In this document: piece after piece, positions 14,233-23,874 of the stretch
Numbering within the stretch: position 1 is the stretch's first letter
Layout: each line of letters begins with the position of its first letter
Virus record (IMG/VR): IMGVR_UViG_3300020198_000009
Span: 1 to 64,000 of that record
Reading direction: 5' to 3' (one strand)
Source of the DNA: a virus
DNA: 64,000 nt
Position numbers and translations under genes: made by a program
The notes under the pieces: model-generated
Told to the model about the DNA's origin: nothing
The model's input: the letters and a program-made list of their open reading frames with translations, nothing else
The model's database searches: none

Positions 14233-14583
14233 TCAGAGCAGGAAACTCTCGAACCGCTGCAAGCGACGGGCTTCGTAGGCGTCCTGGAAGCGCCTGGCCT
14301 CCATGTATCGCCGAGCATGATCACGGAAGGACAGTTTCCGCATATCTACCGCTCGCTTGGTTGCCATGATCAGATCCGAGGCCTGCTGAATGACGCCATG
14401 GACGCGGCCCGGCTCCCCCAGTCGTGGCAACATCGCCTTGAGACCGTCGATCCGGAACAACCCCGGATCGTCCGGAAACGCGGTGAACTTCCGGCTGGCT
14501 ACATCGTCCCGATAACGCTTGCGAAGCACCAGTAGGCGCGACAAGGCCTGATCGGTCGGTACTTTGTTTCCCATCATGGACAT
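14233..14583 (-). CDS. Unknown baseplate-cluster protein (116 aa)
   Basis: Starts MSMMGNKVPTDQALSRLLVL; helical, strongly basic in places (RLLVLRKRYRDDVASRKF) with an Arg-rich C-terminus. It is the first gene of the leftward baseplate unit, divergent from the hub gene only 17 bases away, so both promoters must overlap coding sequence. There is no clear ribosome site for the first ATG; the third ATG is an alternative start. A small baseplate or tail-completion protein is a guess from position. Confidence 0.55.
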   Translation of the reverse strand: MSMMGNKVPTDQALSRLLVLRKRYRDDVASRKFTAFPDDPGLFRIDGLKAMLPRLGEPGRVHGVIQQASDLIMATKRAVDMRKLSFRDHARRYMEARRFQDAYEARRLQRFESFLL

Positions 14584-14600
14584 GATAGACTCAAGCAAGG

Positions 14601-17039
14601 ATGGCGAGCAGGAAGCCAGGCACAAAAAATGAGAAGTTGGCCCGCGCCGACTTCGGTACCGTGCTGGCCGTCGATCCCGTACGGCAAACGGCCACTGTCG
14701 AGAGCGACCAGGGGAAACCCTACCCGGATTGTGGAATCGGCCTGGGGGGCCCGGCCAACTTCTCGACACCAGAGCCGGGCTGGCTCGCAGAAGTATCCGA
14801 ACATTTCGGCCTGGCGCAGATAGAGCGCTATCTTACCGGTTCAGGATCTCCGGAGTATCCGGAGCGGGATCCGGCAGGCCAGATAGACAGTTTCGTGACC
14901 ATGACGGGTGGCATCGACCTGTACCGACAGATTGCAGGCAAGCGCCTGAATTTCCGCGACAACAGACCCGTCGATCTGATCGCTGGCGATCAGGGATTCC
15001 GCTCGTCCGACGGCGCCATGGTGTTCGCCGGCCGGGGCCCCATCGCCGGCATGAAGGTCTCCGACCTCTGCCAGCTGCTGCTCAACGCGGTCGACGACCA
15101 TGCACGTCTGATCGGGCGCAATCTGGAAATAATGACCGACTGGGGGCAATTGCGGTTCGAGAACGCCAAGGGCCAGACGCGCCTGATCCTGCGCGGCGCC
15201 GGACAGGCCGACAAGACCTACGACGAAAGGCTTGACTTCGAGCTCAAGCTGGGCGGGCCAGATACGGCGGACGATCCCTTCCTGCAACTGGCGCTCTACG
15301 ACCGGAAAGGCAGGGCCGAGGGCGCCGGGGATGGCGACATCGCACTGGCGGTTCGTGCCGATCAACGCGGCCAGATCAGCCTGTTCTCTGCCGGCGATCG
15401 CTGGGACACGGTCCACGGCCAATCCGTCGCGACCGTGACACGGAGCGAAAAGCGCATCATCGGCGACTCGGCAAGTCATGAGATCGACGGAGATCTCGAA
15501 ACGATCGTCGGCAACGAGCACCAGCTGAGGGCCAGAAACTCGATCGAGACCCTCGCGGGCCACGCGTCGCCATCCGGAAAGATGCAGGGGAAAGTCATCA
15601 ACGCCCCGGCGGTCGCCCTGGGTAGTGAGGAGGGGCAAGCGGCCCCCATGGGAGAGACGCTCAAGGGCTTTCTGGAGTCGCTGGTCGACTGTATCCAGAG
15701 CCAGATCCTGGTGATCCAGGGCAAGCCGGGAACGCTGCTGCCCGTGCCGGGCGTGCCGGGAGATCTCCTGAGCGACGTCGTAACCTACCCGCAAAAACCA
15801 CGACCGGCCGGCGAACTCCGCGACGTGGTCCCGAGCCCCGCCACCCGCGTCGCCGCGCCAGCGGCGCCCATCAAGTGGCGGTCACTGGAGCCCACGGTGG
15901 TAATACCATCAAACGTCTTTCGGATGCTGATCAGTGCCTGGGCGATTCAATCAAACCTGGGATATGGCCAACTGTTTCCGGCCGAGCACCTCAAACCCGT
16001 CACCGCCCTGCGACGAGACATCTCGAAGAATTTCGGCGGCACCTTCGATCCCGAGGCAACCGAACTCCTGCGACAGATAGCCACCCAGATCAACGACAAG
16101 CTTCGAACTCTCGGTTGGTCATTCCGGATGGCGCGCGACATCCATGTCTTCACGATCAAAAAGATGCCGGCCGGCTTCGAGGCCTTCGCCAATCCGGGAG
16201 AGCGCTGGATCATGGCGACCCCGCAAGGGGCGTTCCGCACCGATGGTCGGGCCACATCCTGGCCAATGTTGCAAAATCAACTCAAGAACAAGCCGCAAGA
16301 TGTCATTCCGCTCCTGAATACCCTCGTGCACGAATTGGTCCACTGCTCGATGTCGATTGTGTTGACCAACTGGCTGTACCACGAAAGCACTTGGGCGGAT
16401 CTCGGCATCATCCCCGGGGTGCTCCCGTTGCCCTCCGGCCATGCGGGGACCCTGTGGGGCCGCGTGTTCCGGGAAAACCAGATGGAATCCCTAACGGACT
16501 ACCTATCCTTCATCCTCACCGGCCTCCTGGTCGGCGACGACGAGACGGCGTACGCGACTCGCAAGACGAGGCGCGGAGGCTACACGCTGTGGCCGAACGC
16601 CTTTTTCGCGCGCAACTGGGGGTATCTGGTCAACGAAATCCTAGCCAGCCACGCCGGCAACTCGACATCGGTCGGCCACAAGTTGCTGGGCATGTTGTCG
16701 AAATGGGGCATCCGGGATACCGATCTAGGTGCCGCACGGGCCTCTCATACCGTCAGGCCCGGCACGCGCATCATCCTGGTCGAGGAACTCCCGGCCACCA
16801 CTCTGGTAGAAGATCCCGGAGGCCGGGGCCTGGTTGCAGCCGGCGGCACCATGTACCTCGACCAGAACGGCGACCCGGGCCGCGGACCCGACAAGCTTGG
16901 CGCCGGTACTGATAGTTACGACCTGCCTTACGGCCTGGTCGATCTGCCCCAGGAAATGATCGAGACAATCGCAGACACGGATGTCGAGACCTTCGCGGTA
17001 CTGGCGGCCTTCGCCAAGCCCGGGGAGGGAATCGCCTGA
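14601..17039 (+). CDS. Baseplate hub/spike-like protein with zinc metallopeptidase domain
   Basis: 812 residues. The N-terminus (ADFGTVLAVDPVRQTATVES and onward to about residue 85) fits the OB-fold start of gp5/VgrG-like hub proteins, followed by strand-rich sequence to about residue 400. From about residue 435 a second module begins, with LVHELVHCSM near residue 575: a HExxH zinc site in an alpha-helical protein, with downstream ENQMESLTDYL supplying a possible third ligand. A peptidase on a tail tip would cleave surface protein or peptide cross-links during entry. The 3' end overlaps the next gene as TGATG. Confidence 0.65.
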   Translation: MASRKPGTKNEKLARADFGTVLAVDPVRQTATVESDQGKPYPDCGIGLGGPANFSTPEPGWLAEVSEHFGLAQIERYLTGSGSPEYPERDPAGQIDSFVTMTGGIDLYRQIAGKRLNFRDNRPVDLIAGDQGFRSSDGAMVFAGRGPIAGMKVSDLCQLLLNAVDDHARLIGRNLEIMTDWGQLRFENAKGQTRLILRGAGQADKTYDERLDFELKLGGPDTADDPFLQLALYDRKGRAEGAGDGDIALAVRADQRGQISLFSAGDRWDTVHGQSVATVTRSEKRIIGDSASHEIDGDLETIVGNEHQLRARNSIETLAGHASPSGKMQGKVINAPAVALGSEEGQAAPMGETLKGFLESLVDCIQSQILVIQGKPGTLLPVPGVPGDLLSDVVTYPQKPRPAGELRDVVPSPATRVAAPAAPIKWRSLEPTVVIPSNVFRMLISAWAIQSNLGYGQLFPAEHLKPVTALRRDISKNFGGTFDPEATELLRQIATQINDKLRTLGWSFRMARDIHVFTIKKMPAGFEAFANPGERWIMATPQGAFRTDGRATSWPMLQNQLKNKPQDVIPLLNTLVHELVHCSMSIVLTNWLYHESTWADLGIIPGVLPLPSGHAGTLWGRVFRENQMESLTDYLSFILTGLLVGDDETAYATRKTRRGGYTLWPNAFFARNWGYLVNEILASHAGNSTSVGHKLLGMLSKWGIRDTDLGAARASHTVRPGTRIILVEELPATTLVEDPGGRGLVAAGGTMYLDQNGDPGRGPDKLGAGTDSYDLPYGLVDLPQEMIETIADTDVETFAVLAAFAKPGEGIA

Positions 17040-17623
17040 TGCCAATCGTCAAGGGCACGGAACTCGTTGCCTGGCTCAGCACTGACCAGACGCGCAGGAA
17101 GCTGGCCGACGCCATCGAGAATGCGCTCAAGCCGGAAACCGACCTCACCGGCTCGCAGGACCTGTTCTTGCCGGGCGGCTTCCTGCCGAATCCCGCATAC
17201 AACAAGAACTACGGCAACCCAATCCTGACGCGCCCGGATCCGCTGAGGCACATCGACGAACGAACCGGTCGGGCTGTCGAAGCCGGCAAGGCGGATGAAC
17301 AACGCCCGCATGCCGCCGCCGATCTGACGACCGCCCTGCTGGACACCCTTAAAACCGCGTTGACGACGTTCGCACAAGAGACCGAGGTGCAGTTCAACGC
17401 CCTGGAGAACAGACACAACGAACTAGAGGCCAGACACAACGCCCTGCGCGCGGAGCACGACGCCCTCAAGGTGGCGTTCGACGAATTGGCCGCGAGACAC
17501 GGCGGGCATGTCCATACCTCGCTGGTCATCGACTGGCCCGGCGGCTTGCCGGTCCCGCACATTATCACGCCACTCGATATCTTGTGCCTGTTCCCGACCT
17601 CGCCACCGGTCGCTGCCGACTAA
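17039..17623 (+). CDS. Coiled-coil tail protein, unknown (194 aa)
   Basis: Starts by TGATG overlap with the hub gene. Residues about 90-160 form a charged coiled coil with a repeating NALENRHNELEARHNALRAE pattern, followed by a hydrophobic Pro-rich C-terminus (GGLPVPHIITPLDILCLFP). Trimeric coiled coils are common in tail-tip and fibre connectors, and its place after the hub fits, but the exact role is unknown. Confidence 0.6.
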   Translation: MPIVKGTELVAWLSTDQTRRKLADAIENALKPETDLTGSQDLFLPGGFLPNPAYNKNYGNPILTRPDPLRHIDERTGRAVEAGKADEQRPHAAADLTTALLDTLKTALTTFAQETEVQFNALENRHNELEARHNALRAEHDALKVAFDELAARHGGHVHTSLVIDWPGGLPVPHIITPLDILCLFPTSPPVAAD

Positions 17624-17625
17624 CG

Positions 17626-20037
17626 ATGGCGTTTCGTTTCGCCCTCAAGGGGACGCTCAAGCAAGCGTTCCCTGGCTTCGCGCCCGTGGTCAACATCCTC
17701 GAACTGATCGCTGTACCGCTCGCGGCAATCGGCAGTGTCGCCGGTGCCGCAATCGCCGTCGTGGACACGGTTCTGGCCGTCGTTGGCTTCATCCTGAAAT
17801 TGGCTCTTGCCCTGGTCTCGGGAGCCGGTGACGCCCTGGCCGGCATGCGCACGCCCATCACGGCGCTCGCCGACGAGATCTTCCGGCTCAAGGACATGGC
17901 CGCCAACGGTGCGGTCAGCCAGTACAAGTTCGAGGGTCCCATTACCAGACTGACCGCCGAGCTGCGTCACTTCTTCCAGAAGGGCATTCCCAACTCCCGC
18001 GGCACCCCGGCGCAACCCATCAGGGCCATGATGGTAATTGCAACGGCCCGCGCATCCTTCCAAGGACTTGGCGGACTGCTCGGCAGCCAGAAGGCCCAAG
18101 GCAAGATGATCATCCGCGCACCGCTGGGAATGACCATGGTCTTCCCCAAGGGCGCCACCTTCACCCGCGGAACCGGCGGCAACCTCCGGAAATACCGGCT
18201 GGTCAACGAGAATGCCGCACCGCTCAAATTCGATCCGATCGGCAAGCAGATCAGAATCGACGCGGACGATATGCTGGAACTGATGGACCAGCGCGCCGTC
18301 GCAGCCGGATCCGTTCGGCTCACCGTGCATCAGAAGAGGGATCTGTACTTCGATCCGGCCTGGTACCTGAAGACCGATCGCCAGGTAGGTCAAGCCCGTG
18401 CCGGTGCCCGGGTGGACTTTGCCTTCGAGCAGGCACCGTTCGCCAGGCCAGCGGGAGAGATGGCGCATCCCGCCTTTGGCGCCTTTCATCGGATTCCCGC
18501 TGAAACCTTGCTTGACAACCCCGAGGCCGCCGGACAGTTCTACGTCGACCTGCCGGTACGCGCCGGACGCCCGGGTGCCAAGTACAACTTCCCGATCGGC
18601 ACTGGCACCGTCCTGCAAGAAAGCAAGGTAGGCACCCCACGGCTCGCCAGGCCGTCGACCGTCAAGGCACGCGGCAAGGCGCAAATCATCCTGAACCGCC
18701 ATACGGATGTCCACCTACACAAATGGCGAACGCTCCTGTTCAGCGGGGAGCAGATCTACCGCCTGGAAGCCCCAGAGTACGACGATGGGTTCATTGCGCC
18801 CGGATCGGCGCTCACCGAGATCCTCACGGCTTCGGGGGCGCGTTACGGCCTGGAAGTCGACATCGTCGCCACGCAGCCGGGCGCGAGCGCCAATCGCGCG
18901 GCTGGGGCCATGTTCAGCCATATCGACATCACACCGGTCCAGGAGGCGCGCGTGCTGGCCATCGTCGCCAGCTCCCCCATCGCGGGCGGCCAGGACGTTC
19001 CGGTCCCCGGCTTCGAGGAGGGCAACGCGATCTCCTGGGGCCTGCTGGGCCTGGCGGGCGGAATGGATCCCGAATACCCGGAGGCCTTCATCGAGCTGGA
19101 TATCGTCGCCTTCAGCGACAACCCGGAAATCCCCGACACCGACGAGAGTTTCAATTGCCCCAAGGGTGCCGAGTTCCGGTTCGGGTCGTCCTCGGAGCTG
19201 ATCAAGATGGAAGCCTCTACCGATATCGGCGGGGGAAGGCCGGCGCTGGCCAACAAGCCAAGCCCGCCCGTCGAGGGGACGGACTACGGCTGGGACCCGG
19301 CAAGGAAGCCCCCGCCGAGCAACCCGAGCTCCGCGGCGCAGCACGCGGCGATCGGCGACCTGCTCGGCCAGCTCGAATGGACCGAGGCGCGACTCCTGCT
19401 GCCGGGGCGTACCTGGATTTACCCGGATCAGCCGATTTCCGGCCTCGATCGCATCGAGGCCGACATCGTCCTGGGTAAGCTCCGGACCTACCTCAGGAAG
19501 GCACCGCGCAAGCCGTCGGAGCCGGATCTCATCCCGGTACCCAGGGCCAGCCAACCCCAGGCCTTCAAGATGGACTTCGAGGGTCGGGTGGCCATGGGGG
19601 TAGCCTTCTCGTTCCTGAACGCAGCCGTATCCGTACTCGACAACCTCCGTGGCTTCATGGACGAGGCTGTAACGATGCTGGCCGCCTGGGTCAACAAGAT
19701 GCTGAACTTCAAGATCCAGATAGAGCGAGTCATCTGGGGCTTCGACCAACTGAGGGCCGAAGTGCTCTTCACGGTCGCCCTGGCCTCCTGGCACCTGGAG
19801 CAGGTCAACTTCTTCCTGGGCTTCTCGACCGGCCTGTTCGAGCTGGGCGACTACTGGATCTTCAAATACGAGGGTCCGGCCTGCGATTTCGCGGACGACG
19901 CGGAATTCCTGCTTGGCAACGGCCTGCCCGATGATCCCGAGGGCGCCGCGCAAAAGGTCTTCGGCAAGATCATCGTGGCGGAGGACAAGGCCAGCTGGGC
20001 CATCATCTCGGCCCTGGTGGTAGGGGGCGATGCCTGA
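17626..20037 (+). CDS. Large tail/baseplate-associated protein with N-terminal hydrophobic region (803 aa)
   Basis: ATG at 17626, two bases after the preceding stop; an upstream in-frame ATG would lie inside the previous gene. Residues about 15-60 are strongly hydrophobic (PVVNILELIAVPLAAIGSVA onward), enough for one or two membrane spans. The middle (200-520) is beta-rich, and a second hydrophobic helical segment lies near residue 655. Coupled by TGATG to the next gene. A tail-tip or injected membrane-interacting protein is plausible; family not recognised. Confidence 0.5.
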   Translation: MAFRFALKGTLKQAFPGFAPVVNILELIAVPLAAIGSVAGAAIAVVDTVLAVVGFILKLALALVSGAGDALAGMRTPITALADEIFRLKDMAANGAVSQYKFEGPITRLTAELRHFFQKGIPNSRGTPAQPIRAMMVIATARASFQGLGGLLGSQKAQGKMIIRAPLGMTMVFPKGATFTRGTGGNLRKYRLVNENAAPLKFDPIGKQIRIDADDMLELMDQRAVAAGSVRLTVHQKRDLYFDPAWYLKTDRQVGQARAGARVDFAFEQAPFARPAGEMAHPAFGAFHRIPAETLLDNPEAAGQFYVDLPVRAGRPGAKYNFPIGTGTVLQESKVGTPRLARPSTVKARGKAQIILNRHTDVHLHKWRTLLFSGEQIYRLEAPEYDDGFIAPGSALTEILTASGARYGLEVDIVATQPGASANRAAGAMFSHIDITPVQEARVLAIVASSPIAGGQDVPVPGFEEGNAISWGLLGLAGGMDPEYPEAFIELDIVAFSDNPEIPDTDESFNCPKGAEFRFGSSSELIKMEASTDIGGGRPALANKPSPPVEGTDYGWDPARKPPPSNPSSAAQHAAIGDLLGQLEWTEARLLLPGRTWIYPDQPISGLDRIEADIVLGKLRTYLRKAPRKPSEPDLIPVPRASQPQAFKMDFEGRVAMGVAFSFLNAAVSVLDNLRGFMDEAVTMLAAWVNKMLNFKIQIERVIWGFDQLRAEVLFTVALASWHLEQVNFFLGFSTGLFELGDYWIFKYEGPACDFADDAEFLLGNGLPDDPEGAAQKVFGKIIVAEDKASWAIISALVVGGDA

Positions 20038-21506
20038 TGCCCGGTGTCAAGCCGTTCTGGATGAGCAGCGAGCTCGGTCGACTGGAAATCGAGAACGCCC
20101 CGATCGGCGGCCTGGCCACCGCGATCGAGAAGAAGGTGGCCGAAGCCGCCAAGCCGCTCAAGCTCGACCAGGCCAAATTGGCGGACATCCTGGAACGGGC
20201 GGGCGCCTGGTATGACGCCCAGGTCGACAACACCGCGCAGCCAATCGTCGACCTGCTCGACGCCAGCGCAGGGTACCTCGACGACACCTGGACGACGGGG
20301 ATTCACCTGTTCCTACCCTACCCGGACTACGGCGGCTTCGGCTATCTCCGCTCGGCCCTGCTCGAAGCCATGGATCGCCAGACGGATCCGAACCGACCGC
20401 TGTTCAGCGACGACCTGTACGCCGGCGGAATCCTCCTGGTCTTTGCCGGCAGCGAGCTTACCGTACTGTCGGCCATGGCCGCCGTCGCATCCCTTTATGG
20501 CGGCAGTCCGCAGGTAATCATGGAGGTCATCGGCGAACTCCTGCTCACCAGCGCCCCCATGGCCAAGCTCGCGGACGGCTTCATCGAACTGGCCAACACC
20601 CCGGCACAGCTCTGGTCCCAGGGCACCAGGGCGCTCGATGGCTGGTATCGGGGCTCGGTGATCTCGAAGATCGCATCAGGCGGCTTCCCGGCGGATTTGC
20701 TAGCCGCGGCGACAGCCCCGCCCGATCCGGTCACTCCGTCCCAGCTCCAGGAAGGCCGAACGGCCAACGTCACCCTGCGGGGCAAATTTCCGCCCAACCT
20801 GGTGCTGTTCTATGGCAATACCGGCTTGCGACCCTATTCGCAGGACACCGAACGCATCGAGATTTCGGTGCCGGGTCGACTCATCAAGGCCGGCAGGGGG
20901 CAGTTCATCGGGCGAACGCTTGACGGGGCGGGCAACCTTTCCCAGGAACGCGTCCTGCTCGGCGAAGTGAGCGTCTCGCCAAAGAACCCGTACGATGCCC
21001 TGCCAGATCCTGGCGATGACAAGGTCTTCGATTTCTGGCGGGCCATGTCGGTCGGGACGGCCGTCGGAAGCGCCTTCCCGGGATCGATCAGCTTGGTCAG
21101 GATGGCCGTCAATGCCATCGATCAAGCCGGCCAGGCCCTCACTGAAACCGGAAACATGGTCAAGAGCTCCGTACGGTCCATCGGCCAGGCGGCAAACGGC
21201 ATCACGGGCAAAGTCAATTCCTTGATCGACCAGGTCCCGCCCGCAGCGGCCAGCCTGGTCTCGAATCTGGGCACCGCGGCAGCCGCCACCCTGATCATTC
21301 CACCCGAGAAGGGCGGTATCCACCAACTGGGCTTCGCGCTCGGGCAGGGATTGTCCGACCACGCCCTCAACGCCCCGGACATCAGCGAATCCGATGTGGT
21401 CGGGGCGGTATTCCTGTGCGCGGGCGCCGCGACGACCGAAGAGGTCTACCGGGCCATGCGGCAGTTCGGCCAATCGTTCGGCATCACCGCGCTCGCCAAC
21501 CTTTAG
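20037..21506 (+). CDS. Tail-associated protein, unknown (489 aa)
   Basis: Begins MPGVKPFWMSSELGRLEIEN. Hydrophobic helical segment near residues 130-165, a beta-rich domain near 235-315, and an Ala/Gly-rich C-terminal half with amphipathic helices (QAGQALTETGNMVKSSVRSI). It shares the helix-sheet-helix layout of the 803-residue protein before it and may be its partner. No family recognised; tail location is inferred from the coupled cluster. Confidence 0.5.
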   Translation: MPGVKPFWMSSELGRLEIENAPIGGLATAIEKKVAEAAKPLKLDQAKLADILERAGAWYDAQVDNTAQPIVDLLDASAGYLDDTWTTGIHLFLPYPDYGGFGYLRSALLEAMDRQTDPNRPLFSDDLYAGGILLVFAGSELTVLSAMAAVASLYGGSPQVIMEVIGELLLTSAPMAKLADGFIELANTPAQLWSQGTRALDGWYRGSVISKIASGGFPADLLAAATAPPDPVTPSQLQEGRTANVTLRGKFPPNLVLFYGNTGLRPYSQDTERIEISVPGRLIKAGRGQFIGRTLDGAGNLSQERVLLGEVSVSPKNPYDALPDPGDDKVFDFWRAMSVGTAVGSAFPGSISLVRMAVNAIDQAGQALTETGNMVKSSVRSIGQAANGITGKVNSLIDQVPPAAASLVSNLGTAAAATLIIPPEKGGIHQLGFALGQGLSDHALNAPDISESDVVGAVFLCAGAATTEEVYRAMRQFGQSFGITALANL

Positions 21507-21519
21507 GAGGGAACGACCC

Positions 21520-21909
21520 ATGGAGACCATCACGCAGCGGGACATCGTCGAGAAGCTCACCCGCAAGGACAAGCCCCTGATTGGGCCGACCACCCAGTTC
21601 GTCCTGATCCGGCCGGACGCGAACTTCCCCTCGCCACGCGACGGCTTGCTCACCGTGCAAATCAACCAGAGCGAATCGGCCAAGACCACGCGCTTCGAAA
21701 CCGACGGCCAATGGACCGACGGCGTGGCCGTCAGCTGGAGTGACGGCTGGACCAAGCAGCGTACCGTCGCCGACTGGTCCTACGTGGTCATCGAAAACGC
21801 CGTCAAACAGCAGGATGGCCGCAAGCTCGTGCAGACCTGCTACGCCAACGACAAGCCCCTGCTGCTGGCGTTGCGCGAAGCGGTAGGACTCCCACGAAGT
21901 CTGCGGTAG
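21520..21909 (+). CDS. Unknown protein (129 aa)
   Basis: ATG eight bases after AGGAGGG; begins METITQRDIVEKLTRKDKPL. Beta-rich single domain containing WTDGVAVSWSDGWTKQRTVA, ending in a helical C-terminus. Its last codons carry an operator copy (GGTAGGACC at 21905-21913) of the promoter for the next gene. No function can be assigned. Confidence 0.6.
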   Translation: METITQRDIVEKLTRKDKPLIGPTTQFVLIRPDANFPSPRDGLLTVQINQSESAKTTRFETDGQWTDGVAVSWSDGWTKQRTVADWSYVVIENAVKQQDGRKLVQTCYANDKPLLLALREAVGLPRSLR

Positions 21910-21938
21910 GACCCACCCGCCCGCCGCGAGCCTATAAT
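21905..21938 (+). promoter_or_regulatory. Phage promoter with upstream operator
   Basis: TATAAT at 21933-21938 in the context CCTATAATTTCC, 41 bases before the ATG at 21979. GGTAGGACC at 21905-21913 lies 19 bases upstream of the -10 box, overlapping the end of the previous gene. No -35 TTGACA is visible. Confidence 0.6.
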
Positions 21939-21978
21939 TTCCATGGAGGGCGCCCGGGCGTCCCACTTGGAGAGCTGC

Positions 21979-23109
21979 ATGGCGATCGACTTCTACGACG
22001 ACACGACCGGCGACATCCTGCGCCTCATCCTGGAAGAAAAGGGCGCCGCAGTCATTCCTGACTACGTGCGCGGCGACGACGCGCTGTATCCGGCCGAGGA
22101 GATCCGGCAATCCAAGGTCGCCTTCGCCTGGCCAGAGCGTAAGAAGTTCGCCCTCGACACCCGCGGGGACGTCTGGTTCTCGTGCATGTACTTCGAGAAG
22201 ACCGCCAGCCGCATCCCGTTCCAGCACCGCGAAGCCATCAGGGAGCGCATCGCCAAGGCTGCCGATCTTTTCGGGGTCGAACTACCGGCCGAGGAAGTCA
22301 AGGTCGCCATGATTCCCGACGAGGCATTCCTGGTGGTCCATCAGGTGGCCGGCGGCCACGAACTGGCCAAACGCGCCCACGACGCCATCGAGCATGACGA
22401 CCAGACCGTGACGCTGCGCCTGTACCCCGTCCACGACCGCGAGCATGCCGAGAAGTCCGCCATATGGTTCCCGCGCGACCTCTCGGGCGAGCTGGCAGGC
22501 TACCGCAAGAAAGTCGCCAACGGCCTGATGCAGGCCTGCGAACGATTCGCCCTCAACGCGCCCCTGGTCCTGGTCGACGAACTGGCGCCCATCAAACTCT
22601 CGACCCTGCTCTCGCACATCGAGGGGCGCATCAACATCCTGGCCGAGCAGGATCGCCGTGCCCAGAAGGCCGCGCGCTACACCGCGGGCGCCCAGGCGCG
22701 CGGCGTGACCTTGCCATACCCGATGCCCGATCAGCCGGCCGATCAGCGGCTGGCGGCCGGCTACCGGGAGCTCTTCAAGCAGGCGCAAGCCGACCCGCTA
22801 CCGGCCGGGTTCTGGGAAGCCTTCTGGCGCCTGGACAAGCTCGCCGGCTTCGACCTGCGCCCCGACGTGATGCCGGTAAGCGCCCTCGATCGGCCCATCT
22901 GCGACGACCAGCGCGTCAAGCTCTGCAAGGTGGCCGGCACCTTCCTGCCCATCAGCCAGGTCATCGACAAGGTTCCGGGCGAGACCTGGTCGGACATCGC
23001 CCCGGGGCTGGCCGGCAACCTCGCGGACCGGGCCAAGGTCGCCTCGGTCGTCGAGAGCCTCGACGACACGAGCCAGCGCATCATCCTCGCCAAGGTCCGG
23101 GGGTTCTAG
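21979..23109 (+). CDS. Virion-cluster protein, unknown (376 aa)
   Basis: The start MAIDFYDDTTGDILRLIL is chosen because GGAGAG lies just upstream and the transcript start would be near 21945. Mixed alpha/beta, charged, no membrane segment; contains SKVAFAWPERKKFALDTRGD. First gene of the rightward unit that includes the portal, so a head or neck role is plausible but unproven. Confidence 0.55.
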   Translation: MAIDFYDDTTGDILRLILEEKGAAVIPDYVRGDDALYPAEEIRQSKVAFAWPERKKFALDTRGDVWFSCMYFEKTASRIPFQHREAIRERIAKAADLFGVELPAEEVKVAMIPDEAFLVVHQVAGGHELAKRAHDAIEHDDQTVTLRLYPVHDREHAEKSAIWFPRDLSGELAGYRKKVANGLMQACERFALNAPLVLVDELAPIKLSTLLSHIEGRINILAEQDRRAQKAARYTAGAQARGVTLPYPMPDQPADQRLAAGYRELFKQAQADPLPAGFWEAFWRLDKLAGFDLRPDVMPVSALDRPICDDQRVKLCKVAGTFLPISQVIDKVPGETWSDIAPGLAGNLADRAKVASVVESLDDTSQRIILAKVRGF

Positions 23110-23114
23110 TCGCC

Positions 23115-23873
23115 ATGGCGGATCCCCGCCAGGATGCCCCGCCGCCGACCGAGCGCGAGCGGCAGATTCGCCTGGTGGTCGGCACGCTCAACAACCTGGC
23201 CAACGCGGCAGAAGGCCGCAACCCGCGGCGGGCGCTCGAACGCGCGGTGTCCAAGTCGCTGGCGATGGCCACCGATCGCCATATCAAGCAGGAAGTCGAG
23301 GAAATCACCAAGGACGCCAATCTACCGGACGATGCCCTGGCGATTGCCACGCGCATCGAGGGCACCCTGGGGTCGGACTGGGTCGACTTCGAACCAGAGA
23401 CTCTCGTCGAGGCCGGCTTCTCACTCCAGGAGGCCGGCCTGGCCCTGTGCGCCAAGCTCGTGCTCTATTCCTGGGCGCCCTTTGCCTACTGGCATGTCTT
23501 CGAGAAGATAGCCGTAGCGCTCGCCGGGCGCCACCCGGACTTCACCCTCCCCCAGGAGCTGACCCTCGAAGAGCTGGCCTGGGCCGTCGACGTCATCCGC
23601 CTCATCGATCCGGCCACACCGTTCTCGGATGAAATCAATAGCTACGTCGCGTGCGTGGCCATCAACCAGGGCTGGGCGGTCCTGCCGGACGCCCTGGGCT
23701 TCGCCGGATCGGCCCTGCGGCGCTTCCAGAGCGATCATGGCCGCCAGGTCGCCGACCAGGTCCGGCGAGGCGAGGAGACCGACGTGGCCGAAATCCAACG
23801 CGAGCGGCTCGGGGTGCTGGACCGATACCTGATAGAGCGCCATAAGCGCCTGGCAGCGGCGCTGGTGACCTAG
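23115..23873 (+). CDS. Unknown protein upstream of the portal (252 aa)
   Basis: ATG five bases after the preceding stop; begins MADPRQDAPPPTERERQIRL. Predominantly helical, with EITKDANLPDDALAIATRIE and a Trp-rich middle (LVLYSWAPFAYWHVFEKIAV). One base separates it from the portal ATG. Such small helical genes before portals are sometimes terminase- or head-related, but no family is recognisable here. Confidence 0.55.
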   Translation: MADPRQDAPPPTERERQIRLVVGTLNNLANAAEGRNPRRALERAVSKSLAMATDRHIKQEVEEITKDANLPDDALAIATRIEGTLGSDWVDFEPETLVEAGFSLQEAGLALCAKLVLYSWAPFAYWHVFEKIAVALAGRHPDFTLPQELTLEELAWAVDVIRLIDPATPFSDEINSYVACVAINQGWAVLPDALGFAGSALRRFQSDHGRQVADQVRRGEETDVAEIQRERLGVLDRYLIERHKRLAAALVT

Positions 23874-23874
23874 C

